Shown here in pieces: positions 52,322 to 59,807 of a stretch of 64,000 nt of DNA. The stretch's first letter is position 1. Each line of letters begins with the position of its first letter. Position numbers and translations under genes: made by a program. The notes beneath the pieces were generated by a model. It saw nothing but the letters and a program-made list of their open reading frames with translations, was not told the DNA's origin and did no database searches. Source of the stretch: Planctomycetaceae bacterium. Its GTDB lineage: Bacteria; Planctomycetota; Planctomycetia; Gemmatales; Gemmataceae. The stretch covers positions 54,005 to 118,004 of the forward strand of contig PNLP01000019.1 in NCBI GenBank assembly GCA_013823135.1. The letters are read 5' to 3'.

Positions 52322-53467
52322 TTATACCTGAATTCCGTACTGTGATCCGCCAACACCATTAACAGCAACTGGAGTAGATGAAATCGCACCAGCAGTTGCA
52401 GCAGTGCCAGCAGTGCCACCATTAGCTGATATAGTCCCGTTATTTTCTAGGTATCCATATATCAATATTGTTGCACCACCACCACCACCACCACCACCAC
52501 CACCTACACCACCAGTAATAGTTCCAGCTACATATCCGTTTCCGCCATTTCCACCATTAGCTGATATGGTGCCATTGTTTTCGATATATGGAGCAGCAAT
52601 ACAGACTACACCACCACCACCACCACCACCACCACTAGCCACTGATCCTGTACCAGTGTTAAAACTTGCAGCACCACCACCACCACCACAACCGCACACC
52701 CATTGCCCATTAGTTGAGGCTGTTAGTATTCGCCTTCCTGTTAATGCATCCTGAATCGAGTAGGGATAACCGAAGTTACCAGCAGGGGCTACGGCAGCAC
52801 CACCAGCACCACCAGCCACAGCACCAGCTTGCCCACCCTTGCCACCACTGCCACCAATTGCCGACGTAGCCAAGCCTGTAGCAGCAGCACCAGCACTTGT
52901 AGAAACAGCCACAATCCTTCTACCTACAGCCCCTGCTGTAGTGCCTGCACCTGTCGTGAAACCCCAACTTCCGCCCGATGTTGCTGCTGCTCCTGCTGCT
53001 CCTGCTGCTCCTGAAGTTGCATTACCACCAGCACCACCATTATTAGCAATAGTGCCATTGTTTAGCACTTTAGTTAGGCAAACAATCTTGTTACCAGCAG
53101 TATTAAAAGTAACGCCACTATCAACCGTCATTGTAGTTGCATAAATATCCTGATTACTTGTATAGACGTTAGCTACTGGCACCATGCCCAAGATAGTAGT
53201 AGAGCCATCAAAGGTAATATCTCCTTGTGTGCCTTGCCCAAAGCATCCGCCACCAGTACCAACCCAAGATGAATCGACACCATTGCTGATTAGTGTTTTG
53301 CCTTCCTTACTTGTTTGCGATGGAAGTAAGGCGTTTAAAGCTGCATTAGCTGTGCTTTGTCCAGTGCCACCATTAGCAATTGCTAACTGTCCAGTTACGT
53401 TAGCAGCAGCCAAGTCTGTTATTAGACTACCATTACCTGATATTATATTAAGATTATTACTGCTCAT
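52322..53467 (-). CDS. Glycine-rich tail fibre/adhesin with polyglycine runs
   Basis: The 381-residue protein has a Ser/Thr-rich N-terminal shaft (GQLAIANGGTGQSTANAAL) and a C-terminal half made of glycine-rich segments: GGAGGNATSGAAGAAGAA, GGSGGKGGQAGAVAGGAGG, CGCGGGGGAAS, SGGGGGGGG and GGVGGGGGGGGGG. Between them, ENNGTISANGG recurs twice (with a related NNGTIANNGG). Such sequences fold as packed polyglycine-II helices in the tip adhesins of T-even phages (S16 gp38 type). It lies upstream of the terminase genes. Confidence 0.7.
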   Translation of the reverse strand: MSSNNLNIISGNGSLITDLAAANVTGQLAIANGGTGQSTANAALNALLPSQTSKEGKTLISNGVDSSWVGTGGGCFGQGTQGDITFDGSTTILGMVPVANVYTSNQDIYATTMTVDSGVTFNTAGNKIVCLTKVLNNGTIANNGGAGGNATSGAAGAAGAAATSGGSWGFTTGAGTTAGAVGRRIVAVSTSAGAAATGLATSAIGGSGGKGGQAGAVAGGAGGAAVAPAGNFGYPYSIQDALTGRRILTASTNGQWVCGCGGGGGAASFNTGTGSVASGGGGGGGGVVCIAAPYIENNGTISANGGNGGNGYVAGTITGGVGGGGGGGGGGATILIYGYLENNGTISANGGTAGTAATAGAISSTPVAVNGVGGSQYGIQV

Positions 53468-53468
53468 A

Positions 53469-54491
53469 TTATCCTATCACTGTTACTGAAAAATCAACTC
53501 CCGTTGCAGGGGCTGTTGCAAACGTAATCGTTACAACACTCGTACTTGTAAATGTCACATCTGTTAATACTAATACATCTGTATAAGGGCTTGTTGTGCC
53601 TCTTACACTAACAACAACATCCTTCGTACTCATACTGTGAGTGATCGGGAAAGCTGTTGTCGAACTGTCGCCAGTGATAGTGCCGATGTATTTCCTTGCA
53701 GCACCACCAGAGCCAGTTTTGATTGTCAGTTCGTTACTGCCGTTTACCTCAATCGTGGTGTTGTCCACTTTGGCTGATACTGTTGAACCTGTTAGCTGAG
53801 TACCTGATGTGAACGTGTAGCTACCACCACTGAATTGAGCAAATACCAAGTTTGTTGAGCCTAGCGTGATTGTTCCGTCATTCGTGCATACCCAAGCCGT
53901 ATCAGCATTCACAGTGCCTTCCTGCACGAATACAGCAGCCTGCTTCATTTCCGCCCCTGTATCGGCATCAGTAGCCCTTGTTGGGGCACCAGAGGCATTA
54001 ACAACGAAGATACCGTTTTCAGATGCTGTGGATTGATTCTTTAATAATATTCTGTCGTTCGTGGCTAATGTGATACCATCAACCGCATCGCCATTCTCAA
54101 ATGCTGATGCTAATGTTCCGTTAGTAGTTGTCGCAACTCTTACAGATGCTTTCCAGCTAATGCCAGCAGCAGCAGCATCAACGTATGCTTTATTAGCTGC
54201 GTCCGTGCTTGCCGATGGAGTTGTTAGATTGGTAATCTTGTTGCTGTTTAAGCTAACATCGCCTGTAGGGGCTGTGATGTTGTTTAAAGTGGTACTGGCT
54301 GGGTAGAATTCAACCCAAGTTGTTCCATTGTATAGGAACAACTTGTGTGAAGCACTGTTCCAGTAGATTTGCCCTTCAACTGGCGATGATGGAGCCGTTC
54401 CCAATTGCTGTATTACGGCATTACGAATTTCATTCTTATTGAAATCAGCGTATCCAACTAAATCTAAGTTTGTAAGTATTTCGTATGCCAT
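53469..54491 (-). CDS. Tail fibre protein with trimeric repeat motif
   Basis: The 340-residue protein begins with a structural N-terminus (DFNKNEIRNAVIQQLGTAPSS, then PVEGQIYWNSASHKLFLYNG) and contains the phage fibre motif KITNLTTPSASTDAANKAYV found in many trimeric fibres. The C-terminal 60 residues (TGDSSTTAFPITHSMSTKDV) are a common fibre tip domain. It ends 2 bases before the glycine-rich gene start. Confidence 0.8.
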   Translation of the reverse strand: MAYEILTNLDLVGYADFNKNEIRNAVIQQLGTAPSSPVEGQIYWNSASHKLFLYNGTTWVEFYPASTTLNNITAPTGDVSLNSNKITNLTTPSASTDAANKAYVDAAAAGISWKASVRVATTTNGTLASAFENGDAVDGITLATNDRILLKNQSTASENGIFVVNASGAPTRATDADTGAEMKQAAVFVQEGTVNADTAWVCTNDGTITLGSTNLVFAQFSGGSYTFTSGTQLTGSTVSAKVDNTTIEVNGSNELTIKTGSGGAARKYIGTITGDSSTTAFPITHSMSTKDVVVSVRGTTSPYTDVLVLTDVTFTSTSVVTITFATAPATGVDFSVTVIG

Positions 54492-54499
54492 GTTTCCTT

Positions 54500-55204
54500 T
54501 TAATTACAATGAGCCTTGCCACCAAATGCCACAGTGAAAGTAATGTTTAAACTGTTTTCATCAATGTATTCGACACTGCCTAACACTTCTGTTCCGCCAC
54601 TATCTACCACTGTTACAGAGGGATTCTTGTTTAAATTATGTACGACATGCCATATCGTTGCTGGCAATCCTTGTTCATGTGTGTAGGATTTATCTGATCC
54701 TGTACCAATGTCTTCGCCGTTATACTTTAAGCCTTCACAATCAACAGTTAAAGTGTTGTCACATGCTGTTAATGCTATCGAGTCTTCACTTACGTGAATA
54801 ACGCCATTGGCATTAGCTGCGAATATAGTTCCGTCTGTTGTGTACCAGATTTGGTATGATTGTTGGCAGTATTTTATTTCGTCCTGATCGTCAGATTCTG
54901 TTTCGCCCTGATATGTGATTAATTGAAAATTGCCACCACGATAGCCATTGATACCAAGCTTGATTTCTGCCATTGCCTCTTGTGCTGTGGCTAGATTGGG
55001 ATCGTAAACCGTAACTGTCAGTGTGTATGATTCGTCGCTGGAAATGCTGTCAAGTAGGACAATGGCAGGATCGCCAGCTATTGCATATACACAGTGCGGA
55101 AACTGAATGTTTACACTTGGCACAACGGGCGTAATCTTCTCGCCTACAATGGCTGTTAACGCTTCAATTTCGGTAAGCAGGGTATACACTGCATTGGTAA
55201 TCAC
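54500..55204 (-). CDS. Tail-terminator-like N-terminus fused to fibre-type C-terminus
   Basis: The 234-residue protein starts like a DUF3168/tail terminator protein (VYTLLTEIEALTAIVGEKI, PHCVYAIAGDPAIVLLD). It ends with a fibre-type domain (YTHEQGLPATIWHVVHNLNKNPSVTVVDSGGTEVLG, with the YTHxQ and NLNKxPSVTVVD signature). The junction is about residue 130-170. The gene lies 8 bases upstream of the tail fibre gene and heads this operon after a terminator. A terminator function in this position would be unusual, so it may be a fibre connector instead. Confidence 0.55.
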   Translation of the reverse strand: MITNAVYTLLTEIEALTAIVGEKITPVVPSVNIQFPHCVYAIAGDPAIVLLDSISSDESYTLTVTVYDPNLATAQEAMAEIKLGINGYRGGNFQLITYQGETESDDQDEIKYCQQSYQIWYTTDGTIFAANANGVIHVSEDSIALTACDNTLTVDCEGLKYNGEDIGTGSDKSYTHEQGLPATIWHVVHNLNKNPSVTVVDSGGTEVLGSVEYIDENSLNITFTVAFGGKAHCN

Positions 55205-55234
55205 AACTTATATAGAGTGATGGGTACAAAAAAA

Positions 55235-55262
55235 CACAGCCCAGAAACGATCTGGGCTGTGG
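55235..55262 (-). terminator. Intrinsic terminator of the 55,291-55,851 gene
   Basis: CACAGCCCAGA and TCTGGGCTGTG form an 11-base stem with loop AACGA. In the minus direction it is followed by a run of T residues (AAAAAAA on the plus strand at 55228-55234), the classical rho-independent layout. Confidence 0.88.
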
Positions 55263-55290
55263 CAATCTAAGGAGTTGAAGTTCACCGACG

Positions 55291-55851
55291 TTATATAGTA
55301 GGCTCTTCCTCTTTTTCCGCTTCTGGCTCAACTGGCTTCACTGGCTCTAGCAGTTTCGCTGCTTCGGCGTGTGCTGCTTCATCCTCAACGCCACGATACA
55401 GGAGGAAACTGAATCGCTTCAAACTGCCGTACTTGTCCTGAATCTCTTCCAAGCTGTGCAGGAGTTTGGCAACAGCCAGGATGCCCCCCATACCATCAGC
55501 AAGCTTCAACGCTTCCTTCACTTCGCTGAACTTCGGCTCTTCATAGGTGGTGTCGGCTTGCTTGTGCTGTGGCTTCGATGCTGATGGCAGGATGCCTGCT
55601 TTGCGATCCAGTGACTTTCGGACACTGATAATTGCAGTGCCGAAAGCAGGCTTCCATGCCTTTTCCTTTAGGTGAGGGTATGTCTCTGCAATCCAAGTCT
55701 TTAAGGCTTTGTTACCGTCTCTTGTTCTGTCGTCGCCTAGTTCTTTAATGCCTGCTCTGATTGCATCGGCATCACCCGTTTGTTTCTCTGGCTTTGTTGC
55801 TGGCTGAATTGGTGCGTGTGCTGCTGCAATTGCCTCTCGTGATTTTGCCAT
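55291..55851 (-). CDS. Prophage hypothetical protein (186 aa), possibly regulatory
   Basis: The start at MAKSREAIAAAHAP (55849-55851) gives a charged helical protein. A segment around AIRAGIKELGDDRTRDGNKALKTWIAETYPHLKEKAWKPAFGTAI resembles DNA-binding-type helical domains found in planctomycete hypothetical proteins. The C-terminus is acidic (EPEAEKEEEPTI). It is closed by its own terminator and faces a plus-strand gene across a repeat-containing region, so it is a candidate lysogeny regulator. No classical helix-turn-helix was confirmed. Confidence 0.5.
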   Translation of the reverse strand: MAKSREAIAAAHAPIQPATKPEKQTGDADAIRAGIKELGDDRTRDGNKALKTWIAETYPHLKEKAWKPAFGTAIISVRKSLDRKAGILPSASKPQHKQADTTYEEPKFSEVKEALKLADGMGGILAVAKLLHSLEEIQDKYGSLKRFSFLLYRGVEDEAAHAEAAKLLEPVKPVEPEAEKEEEPTI

Positions 55852-55875
55852 GACACTAATCCCCTGTTGTTGCAA

Positions 55876-56068
55876 ACGAAACTGACACTAGCAGTAACGA
55901 TACTAGCAGTTTGCAGCATGTAAAGAAAAATTGTACAGGGTACAACGAATTTGGGATTACTGTGCGGCATGAATTTGGGATTTGCTTGCGGATCGAGAGT
56001 TTCGTCGTATCATTAGTGTAATGTTTTGCGTGTTGTGCTTTGGGCTTTCATAACCAGAGGAATGAAAC
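55876..56068. promoter_or_regulatory. Divergent control region with direct repeats
   Basis: The non-coding gap separates two divergent genes. GAATTTGGGATT occurs at 55947-55958 and again at 55971-55982 (24-base period, two helical turns). A GTACAGGGTAC palindrome lies at about 55933-55943. These are plausible operator half-sites; no promoter was identified with confidence. Confidence 0.45.
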
Positions 56069-56287
56069 GTGGATTTTCGCAAAATCAACCCTGGATGCTT
56101 TGAGACTCAAGACGGATTCCGTTTGTTGCGAGAGTTGCCCAGTAGCAATCCGTGGCGACTATTTCGGCAGCTTGATGGCAAGTGGGAACTCCTCCCAGTC
56201 CCACCACAGTATTTTCAAAGTGAACCCGAGGCAGTAACATGGGCAACGGAAGTGATTCGGCTAGTTCGACAGGAGAATTCGATTTAG
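56069..56287 (+). CDS. Small plus-strand prophage protein (72 aa)
   Basis: A GTG at 56069 with GAGGAA upstream starts a 72-residue protein (FRKINPGCFETQDGF, RLFRQLDGKWELLPVPPQYF, EAVTWATEVIRLVRQE). I do not recognise it. It ends 3 bases before the convergent membrane-protein gene. It is the only plus-strand gene in the right half of the prophage. Confidence 0.5.
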   Translation: MDFRKINPGCFETQDGFRLLRELPSSNPWRLFRQLDGKWELLPVPPQYFQSEPEAVTWATEVIRLVRQENSI

Positions 56288-56289
56288 TA

Positions 56290-57000
56290 TCACTTTGTCT
56301 CTGAAACTGTATTCATCACACGATTGGCTAATGGAACATTTGCAATTAATAACTTTCTTGTGAGTTGCTCTAGTGCTTTTGTTGTATGCTCATTTCCTGT
56401 GATATGAGAGAGCTTTTTTGTTGCATTTGAGATATGTAATATATCCATCTGTTCAGACAGTGCATTGATAAGATTGTTCATGCTAGTCAGTATGCTTAAT
56501 GTGCCATTAATTATTTCTTGACTGTCCTTTTTCTCAAATATCGCAAACATACACTTGATGGTATTTATGTTTAGTTCATTACGTTCGTTCTGTGCATAAT
56601 CTGCAAATTCAAAGTTTGTACGTTGGTAGAGTGTCCCTATTTTTAGCTGTACTGCCATCGACACATCATTCCATTCAATGCTATCTTTGATAATTTTCCC
56701 TTCTGCAAAACGAATGAACGTCGCTTGAATTTCCCCGTACTCCTTAATTAAATTAATCACTGATTCCCATTGTCGCTTAAATACTTCAGCTTTTATTGCC
56801 GTAGCTTGGCTAAAGTAATTGTACTTAAGAATCAGTAATGTGATGCAAATAATCCATACTGCACCTATAGACTGAATTGTTGCAGTTGCAAGAAGCCTAT
56901 ACTCATTATTTAGTGCTAATACTAATGACAGCACTATGAGTATTAATGTAATTACTATTGAAACTGTGATCGCTACTATTTCGATTGTTGTCCGAAACAT
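56290..57000 (-). CDS. Prophage two-helix membrane protein
   Basis: The start at MFRTTIEIVAITV (56998-57000) gives 236 residues with two N-terminal membrane helices (IVAITVSIVITLILIVLSLVLAL and ATIQSIGAVWIICITLLIL) and a long cytoplasmic helical tail. It has no recognised domain. It lies 10 bases downstream of a second membrane protein on the same strand, so the two are probably co-expressed. Positioned near the end of the prophage with no structural role, it is a moron/exclusion candidate. Confidence 0.55.
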   Translation of the reverse strand: MFRTTIEIVAITVSIVITLILIVLSLVLALNNEYRLLATATIQSIGAVWIICITLLILKYNYFSQATAIKAEVFKRQWESVINLIKEYGEIQATFIRFAEGKIIKDSIEWNDVSMAVQLKIGTLYQRTNFEFADYAQNERNELNINTIKCMFAIFEKKDSQEIINGTLSILTSMNNLINALSEQMDILHISNATKKLSHITGNEHTTKALEQLTRKLLIANVPLANRVMNTVSETK

Positions 57001-57010
57001 TAAGCATTCC

Positions 57011-57571
57011 TCAAGATGATTGTTGCGGCTTGACTCTCTGTTTTGCTTCGCGATGGCTGCCAATTAGCTTAATTGTTTCGTCTGACAGGCGATCAACACC
57101 AGTATGCTTTCGTATTGCTTTTATAACATTGTATCTGGACTCCGATACTTCGTAGTGCATTTTCATCAATGCATCTTCGTCATATTCCGAAAACTCTTTA
57201 CATGACAAAATCTCAAATACACAGAGCTTAAAATTGCAGAGTGATTTAATTACATCATCACACAGAACATGCTCGCATTGCTCTAGCCTATTTTTAACTC
57301 GATTCAATTCATCTGAAAGCTCTGTATAGTCTTTCCTGTTATCGCTACCAAAGAATAGGCAGCATCGAAGTGATGCATCTGTACATTTGGAAATCATTGT
57401 AAGAAACTCTGGATAGAGCTTCATTTGCTCATCATACAACTTGCCTTGGTAAGTAGCAGTTCTATTTTTGTAAGCAAGCCATTGTGTAAATGCTGCGAAC
57501 ATCAGCCCACCAAACCCAACGCAAGCAGAAATGATGATGCCCGTCAACGTGATCTGCTCTTGGGCTGTCAT
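57011..57571 (-). CDS. Prophage single-helix membrane protein
   Basis: A 186-residue protein with one N-terminal helix (TLTGIIISACVGFGGLMFAAFTQWLA) and a cytoplasmic helical body rich in Cys (ASLRCCLFF, CEHVLCDD, LCNFKLCVFEILSC). No family recognised. It precedes the two-helix protein by 10 bases. Together they resemble small membrane pairs that affect superinfection, but this is inference from position only. Confidence 0.55.
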   Translation of the reverse strand: MTAQEQITLTGIIISACVGFGGLMFAAFTQWLAYKNRTATYQGKLYDEQMKLYPEFLTMISKCTDASLRCCLFFGSDNRKDYTELSDELNRVKNRLEQCEHVLCDDVIKSLCNFKLCVFEILSCKEFSEYDEDALMKMHYEVSESRYNVIKAIRKHTGVDRLSDETIKLIGSHREAKQRVKPQQSS

Positions 57572-57641
57572 GGCGTTTGCTCCGAGTGCTTAGTTCTCGC
57601 CCCTAGGCTATTCGTGTCGTTCGCCCACAGATTCAAGGAAC

Positions 57642-57663
57642 AAGCCCCCTAAAGAGGGGGCTT
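57642..57663. terminator. Bidirectional-type hairpin AAGCCCCCT/AGGGGGCTT
   Basis: A 9-base perfect stem with a 4-base loop lies 7 bases past the small membrane ORF stop and about 70 bases upstream of the membrane-protein pair. It would end minus-strand transcription entering from the right. Confidence 0.75.
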
Positions 57664-57670
57664 ATTTCAA

Positions 57671-57778
57671 TCACACACGTTTCCCGATGAAGATTCCTTT
57701 GTCTCCCCACTTCACCCAAATCAAACGATTTCTGAACACCACAGCCAGCACCACCACTACCAAGCAGGCTTCACCCAT
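57671..57778 (-). CDS. 35-residue membrane peptide
   Basis: ATG at 57776-57778 follows a strong ribosome site (GGAGGG, 7 bases upstream). The product is MGEACLVVVVLAVVFRNRLI plus 15 residues, with one hydrophobic segment and a basic tail (GKRV end). It is closed by the hairpin at 57642. The frame extends to 57994 but that part is unlike protein. Confidence 0.45.
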   Translation of the reverse strand: MGEACLVVVVLAVVFRNRLIWVKWGDKGIFIGKRV

Positions 57779-58209
57779 CTGCAACCCTCCATTGTGAGAT
57801 TTCTGAACACAAGACAATACCGACGTTGGGGGGTGGCACGCCCAGCAGGACAGCCATTTTCCCCCACCATTACTTGAGACACAGGTAAGGGGCTCGACAA
57901 CTAATCTCGCCAGTTTTCCCCCCCATACTGAGTAATACCCCGTCTGTGGATCGCCTGCCCCGCTGTTTATCCTGCGTATCCTACTTCCCGACAAATTCCC
58001 GTTGCCCAGCCTCCTTTATGGGGGCTTTTTTCACGCACTGAATTCCGCACTGAATGCCCAAAAACGCAGGAAAATTGACGATGGCTAGGAAATTATAGAA
58101 ATCATTGGAGAACGTTCAGCCTCTGGAAATCCTTGGAATCGGTAGCTTTTTCAAAATCGGAAAGATGAGCCTGCGATACGTCTTACAACGCCCGGCAAGA
58201 ATTACAAAC
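57779..58209. other. Gene-free right end of the prophage
   Basis: I see no credible gene. It contains a GCCTCC/GGGGGC hairpin followed by TTTTTT near 58010-58030 (plus-strand terminator shape), the tandem GCACTGAAT block at 58035-58055, and AT-rich sequence up to the composition change near 58,205. Confidence 0.6.
58035..58055. repeat. Right tandem GCACTGAAT block (arm-site candidate)
   Basis: Two GCACTGAAT nonamers separated by TCC match the left-end block at 35975-35995 in the same orientation, with two mismatches across 21 bases. The block lies about 155 bases inside the outer candidate att site. Confidence 0.6.
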
Positions 58210-58220
58210 CGGAGGCTCCG
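58210..58220. other. Candidate attR core
   Basis: CGGAGGCTCCG repeats the 11 bases at 35877-35887 and falls at the transition from AT-rich to GC-rich sequence. Joining left and right flanks here would restore a normal leader for the uxaC-like gene. Confidence 0.4.
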
Positions 58221-58780
58221 AAGATTGGCCAACAGAATTGCCCATCGCACGATGAAGACTGATAAGTGACGATTGTAAAAGGGGTTAAGACGAACCGCGA
58301 CTCATCACGCCGAGAGAATTTCGCGAATGGCACGGGGACTGCTTTAGCTTCTACCGTCCGCAACACGCTTCCCCCAAGCAAGTCGCGGATCGATGCCGGG
58401 CCACGATGGCGAACCTTCCCCCAAGGCCAGCCAAACAGTCGTGGGTCAGCATCGCAAGAACGATGGCCAAAGCGATCTCCCCCGATCGTGGCCACGGAAG
58501 AGATTTCCCCCCTCTTCCGAACCCGTCAGACACCACGTCCGTCCCCCTGTCAGAAAACATCCTTCCCCCGCCGCCGCCTTCCCCCAAGGCGGCGGCTCGT
58601 CTTTTCCAGGCGATGTCGAAACCAAAAAGGCAAAAACCGGGTATATCAGTCTCACCCCCTGTACGAAATGTGTTCTGTAGGGGTGTTGCGGGCTGTCTGC
58701 TCGTGTGTTAGCGTGCTTTGCGGTGACCGCGCCTGATTATGGCCCGGACCGGCCTGAACTATTTCAACCCTGAGGATCAG
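58221..58780. other. Gene-free host stretch with repeated TTCCCCC motif
   Basis: No frame here looks like a protein; several frames overlap on both strands. CTTCCCCC occurs near 58368, 58414, 58560 and 58577, with related TCTCCCCC/TTTCCCCC near 58473 and 58505. A perfect 11-base stem (GCCGCCGCCTT/AAGGCGGCGGC, loop CCCCC) at 58570-58596 is followed by TCGTCTTTTCC and looks like a terminator. Confidence 0.6.
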
Positions 58781-59344
58781 ATGATTGTCCGTCTGCTCAC
58801 CGCCGTCCTGGCGGTTGCGATCGCCCCGGTTGCCGTCCGTGCGGCCGATGAAGAGAACCCGTACAAGAACGTGAAGGTCGGCGATTTCGCCACCTACAAG
58901 ATGAAGGTGAATGTCGGCCCGATCGCGATCGATGGCACCACGACGCAAAACGTCATCGCGAAGACCGACAAGGAAGCGAAGGTCAAGGTCACCGCCAGCG
59001 TCAACGGGATGGAAGCCCCTGCCCAGGAGCAAACGATCGACCTGACCAAGCCTTACGACCCCACGAAGGTCGGCGGCGGTCTCCCAGGTGGAGCCGAAGC
59101 CAAGGTCGAGAAGGGGAAGGAAGGCAAGGAGAAGATCAAGGCCGCAGGGAAAGAATTTGAAGCCACCTGGACGGAATACAAGGTGAAGGCCAAGGCCAAC
59201 GGGATGGACATCGACGCCGACATCAAGGTGTGGACCGCGAAGGACGTGCCGATGGGCATGGTCAAAATGACCATGAAGGCAACCGTCGCCAAGATGGACA
59301 TGGAAATGACGATGGAACTCTCCGAGTTTGGCAACAAGAAGTGA
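58781..59344 (+). CDS. Secreted hypothetical protein (187 aa)
   Basis: ATG at 58781, with GAGG six bases upstream, gives a signal peptide (MIVRLLTAVLAVAIAPVAVRA) and a lysine-rich beta-type mature protein (KVGDFATYKMKVNVGPIAIDG, a Lys/Glu-rich middle, and repeated MKMTMKATV / MDMEMTMEL strands). Planctomycetes encode many such secreted proteins; no function is known to me. A terminator follows at 59355-59382. The longer frame from 58739 lacks a good start. Confidence 0.7.
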   Translation: MIVRLLTAVLAVAIAPVAVRAADEENPYKNVKVGDFATYKMKVNVGPIAIDGTTTQNVIAKTDKEAKVKVTASVNGMEAPAQEQTIDLTKPYDPTKVGGGLPGGAEAKVEKGKEGKEKIKAAGKEFEATWTEYKVKAKANGMDIDADIKVWTAKDVPMGMVKMTMKATVAKMDMEMTMELSEFGNKK

Positions 59345-59354
59345 GTGCATTTCA

Positions 59355-59382
59355 ACGAGCAGGGGTTTCCACTCCTGCTCGT
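59355..59382 (+). terminator. Terminator after the 187-aa gene
   Basis: ACGAGCAGG and CCTGCTCGT form a 9-base stem followed by CTTCTTCG, 11 bases past the stop codon. From 59383 to 59807 I see no gene, only a poly-C tract near 59446. Confidence 0.75.
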
Positions 59383-59807
59383 CTTCTTCGTCACGTCAAT
59401 CATCACGCGTTTGCCCCAACAATTTCTCGCTTTCCGCCCCCCCCCACTCGAAATGTGTGCCAGGGTCACTTCCACAAGCAGTGGTTAGCAGTCATTCTTC
59501 AGCAATATTTTTCAGTCCGTGTTCAATTTGAATACGCGGGCGCTGATTTGCTAGCCATTGAAGTGGAAAACCGACATTCTTGACCTATTTTCTTCTTGAA
59601 TCCAGACGGTCAGAAGTTTACAAGCAACTCTGATTCATGTTCGAGACTTTGTCTGAATCGCCCTCTCCATTTCCTAGCAGTGCAATCCGTCCGTGGGTCG
59701 TCGGCTCTGCCGGCATGTGTTTTCACACCCTTCGGACTCTGATCGTTTTGATCGGAATGCGAATCTCCTTGGCATCACCATTCATCTTGTCCGGTTCGAG
59801 GAACGCT

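Larger units (their letters stand above)
35877..58220. mobile_element. AT-rich compact siphovirus-like prophage
   Basis: GC content falls sharply just inside 35,890 and rises again near 58,205. The interval holds a tyrosine integrase, an excisionase and a full HK97-type head and siphovirus tail set. Two pairs of end repeats are visible: CGGAGGCTCCG at 35877-35887 and 58210-58220, and a tandem GCACTGAAT block at 35975-35995 and 58035-58055. I take the outer pair as likely att cores and the inner pair as possible integrase arm sites. No replication, repressor or endolysin gene is recognised. Confidence 0.85.

Noticed and set aside
52440..52700. Possible CRISPR-like array from regular ACCACCACC blocks
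   Set aside because: These are glycine codons of the fibre gene; no constant repeat with unique spacers is present, and no cas gene is in the window.
52404..53144. Proline- and alanine-rich plus-strand frames opposite the glycine-rich fibre
   Set aside because: They are the complement of glycine codon runs (GGT/GGC read as ACC/GCC) and carry no independent signal.
57671..57994. Full 107-codon minus-strand frame
   Set aside because: Only the last 35 codons follow a ribosome site and look like protein; the upstream part is low in supporting features.
35877..58220. Tailocin or pure tail element interpretation
   Set aside because: Portal, capsid, protease and both terminase subunits are all intact, so the element can specify a DNA-filled head.
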